A stretch of DNA of 29,380 nt from Dunaliella salina (taxonomy: Eukaryota; Chlorophyta; Chlorophyceae; Chlamydomonadales; Dunaliellaceae), in contig MU070054.1 in the NCBI GenBank assembly GCA_002284615.2, positions 111,159 to 140,538 on the forward strand, given 5' to 3'. Shown piece by piece: positions 28,694 to 29,380 of this stretch. Position numbers and translations under genes: made by a program. The notes beneath the pieces were generated by a model. The model saw nothing but the letters and a program-made list of their open reading frames with translations. It searched no databases and was not told the DNA's origin. The stretch's first letter is position 1. The number at the start of each line of letters is the position of its first letter.

Positions 28694-29282
28694 CCTGAAT
28701 GGCATGCTAGTGGACCCAACCAGCAGCACCCCTGACCCCATTGCAACCCCCACAGCAGCAGCAGGGGCACCACCGGCACCAACCAATCATCTCCATCCTT
28801 CAGCAAGATCAGCAGCGGCAGCCAATGCCAGTGTATCTTCCCATGTCTTCCCCAGGCCCACACGCCTCCTTCGCTCCACTACCCACCCTGCAATGAAAGC
28901 CACCCCTGACCAGCCACCCCCTCACTCACAGGCCGCCCAAGCTCGCCATCACCACCACAACCGCCCTCATCCGGACAGCAGGCATCATCATAGCCAAGCA
29001 AGTGCCCATGCCCGCCATAGCCATCTCCAGCAGAGGCAGCAGCAACAAGAGCAGGGTAGCTCAGTTGCATCTGCTGCACAGAACATGGATTCAGGAATGT
29101 GTGCTGGCAGTGTAGCAGAGCCAGAGGGCACAGCTGGAAGAGGCAGCGCAAAGAAAGGTGGATCAAGGGCAGCTGCGGCAGGCGGGGTAGGGCCTCAGCC
29201 TTCGCACAAAGCTAGAGGCATGGCATCGACTGCGCGGCAAGCTAGCCTTATGCGGCGCGCATCCACAGCCAACGAGGCCCAG
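27168..29282 (+). CDS. Pseudo-response regulator (PRR/TOC1-like), runs off window
   Basis: Exon 1 (27168-27781) starts at ATG directly after an in-frame TGA; a second Met is four codons later. It encodes a receiver-like domain: HILLVCEDVAASSELQSLLR (17-36), a Pro/Gln insertion (61-99), PDLVILLS (105-112), VVLALEVE and AVDVLTLPMRRQEACMLWQH then V (177-197). LWQHV after the last strand is the signature of plant and algal clock PRRs. The phospho-acceptor position after PDLVIL is not Asp, and the Lys of the usual KP is Leu (183), so it is a pseudo-receiver. Exon 2 (28220-29282, 354 open codons) joins in phase across a 438-bp intron. It is disordered: acidic, Gly/Ser, a Gln run, His-rich (RHHHHNRPHP). 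It ends at CAG|GTGGGC. A CCT domain, if present, lies beyond the window. Probably a nuclear circadian or light-signalling regulator. Confidence 0.8.
27782..28219 (+). other. Intron 1 of the PRR-like gene with internal duplication
   Basis: Bounded by G|GTGAGA and GTGGCACAG|G. A segment with GATGCT..., GTGCATGTGTGT and AGGGTTGTTTTGG occurs twice, about 131 bp apart (landmarks near 27933 and 28063). Confidence 0.7.
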
Positions 29283-29314
29283 GTGGGCTGTGTATGTGTT
29301 ATGGAGGAGGTGTA

Positions 29315-29316
<2 letters not shown>

Positions 29317-29380
<64 letters not shown>
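29317..29380. repeat. (TG)n microsatellite at window end
   Basis: At least 32 TG units, within the intron that starts at 29283. It continues to the last base and probably beyond. Confidence 0.98.

Noticed and set aside
28328..28863. Minus-strand Leu/Ala/Cys-rich ORFs opposite PRR exon 2
   Set aside because: They are shadows of the open plus-strand exon and of its CAG run.

Overview
This is a nuclear window from a green-plant-lineage eukaryote, most likely a chlorophyte alga of the Chlamydomonadales/Dunaliella type. The evidence is spliced genes with GT..AG introns, CAG/CTG runs coding poly-Gln and poly-Ala, intermediate GC, several non-LTR retrotransposon families whose tails carry TGTAA, and a pseudo-response-regulator gene with the LWQHV ending known from plant and algal clock proteins. 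The genus is an inference. There are no bacterial operons, rRNA genes or CRISPR arrays. A 655-base run of N lies inside a retrotransposon.

Layout. 1-2630: non-autonomous LTR-like element, 93-bp identical direct repeats around a minus-strand gag/retropepsin ORF. 2631-7360: repeat-rich, with 5'-truncated LINE pieces, CAA and CA microsatellites, and two arrays built on TGA(A/T)TCA motifs. 7361-8190: no gene seen. 8192-10024: minus-strand gene of unknown function, at least four exons, apparently frameshifted in one homopolymer. 10395-16905: LINE territory, with a nearly full-length but frameshifted APE/RT LINE (11340-16166). That LINE is interrupted by a 610-bp chimeric retro-insertion with a 10-bp target duplication. 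16906-18080: no convincing gene. 18084-18747: a 183-bp inverted-repeat element and a 434-bp TRIM. 18846-19587: complete small four-exon gene, paralogous to part of the 8-10 kb gene. 19708-26634: G-patch/DUF4187 gene (GPATCH11 family) on the minus strand; its very long intron holds a hAT MITE, a TA-flanked inverted-repeat element, a G-rich tandem duplication and coding exons of unknown identity. 27168 to the end: PRR-like gene on the plus strand, divergent from the G-patch gene, running into a GT microsatellite at the window edge.

The host genes do not form one pathway. The G-patch protein points to RNA processing and the PRR-like protein to clock or light signalling; they share the 533-bp interval between their starts. 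The gene models rest mainly on intron phases that agree from exon to exon. Most interesting are the paralog pair, in which a segment coding in one copy appears as a 54-bp intron in the other, and the density of structurally complete small mobile elements.
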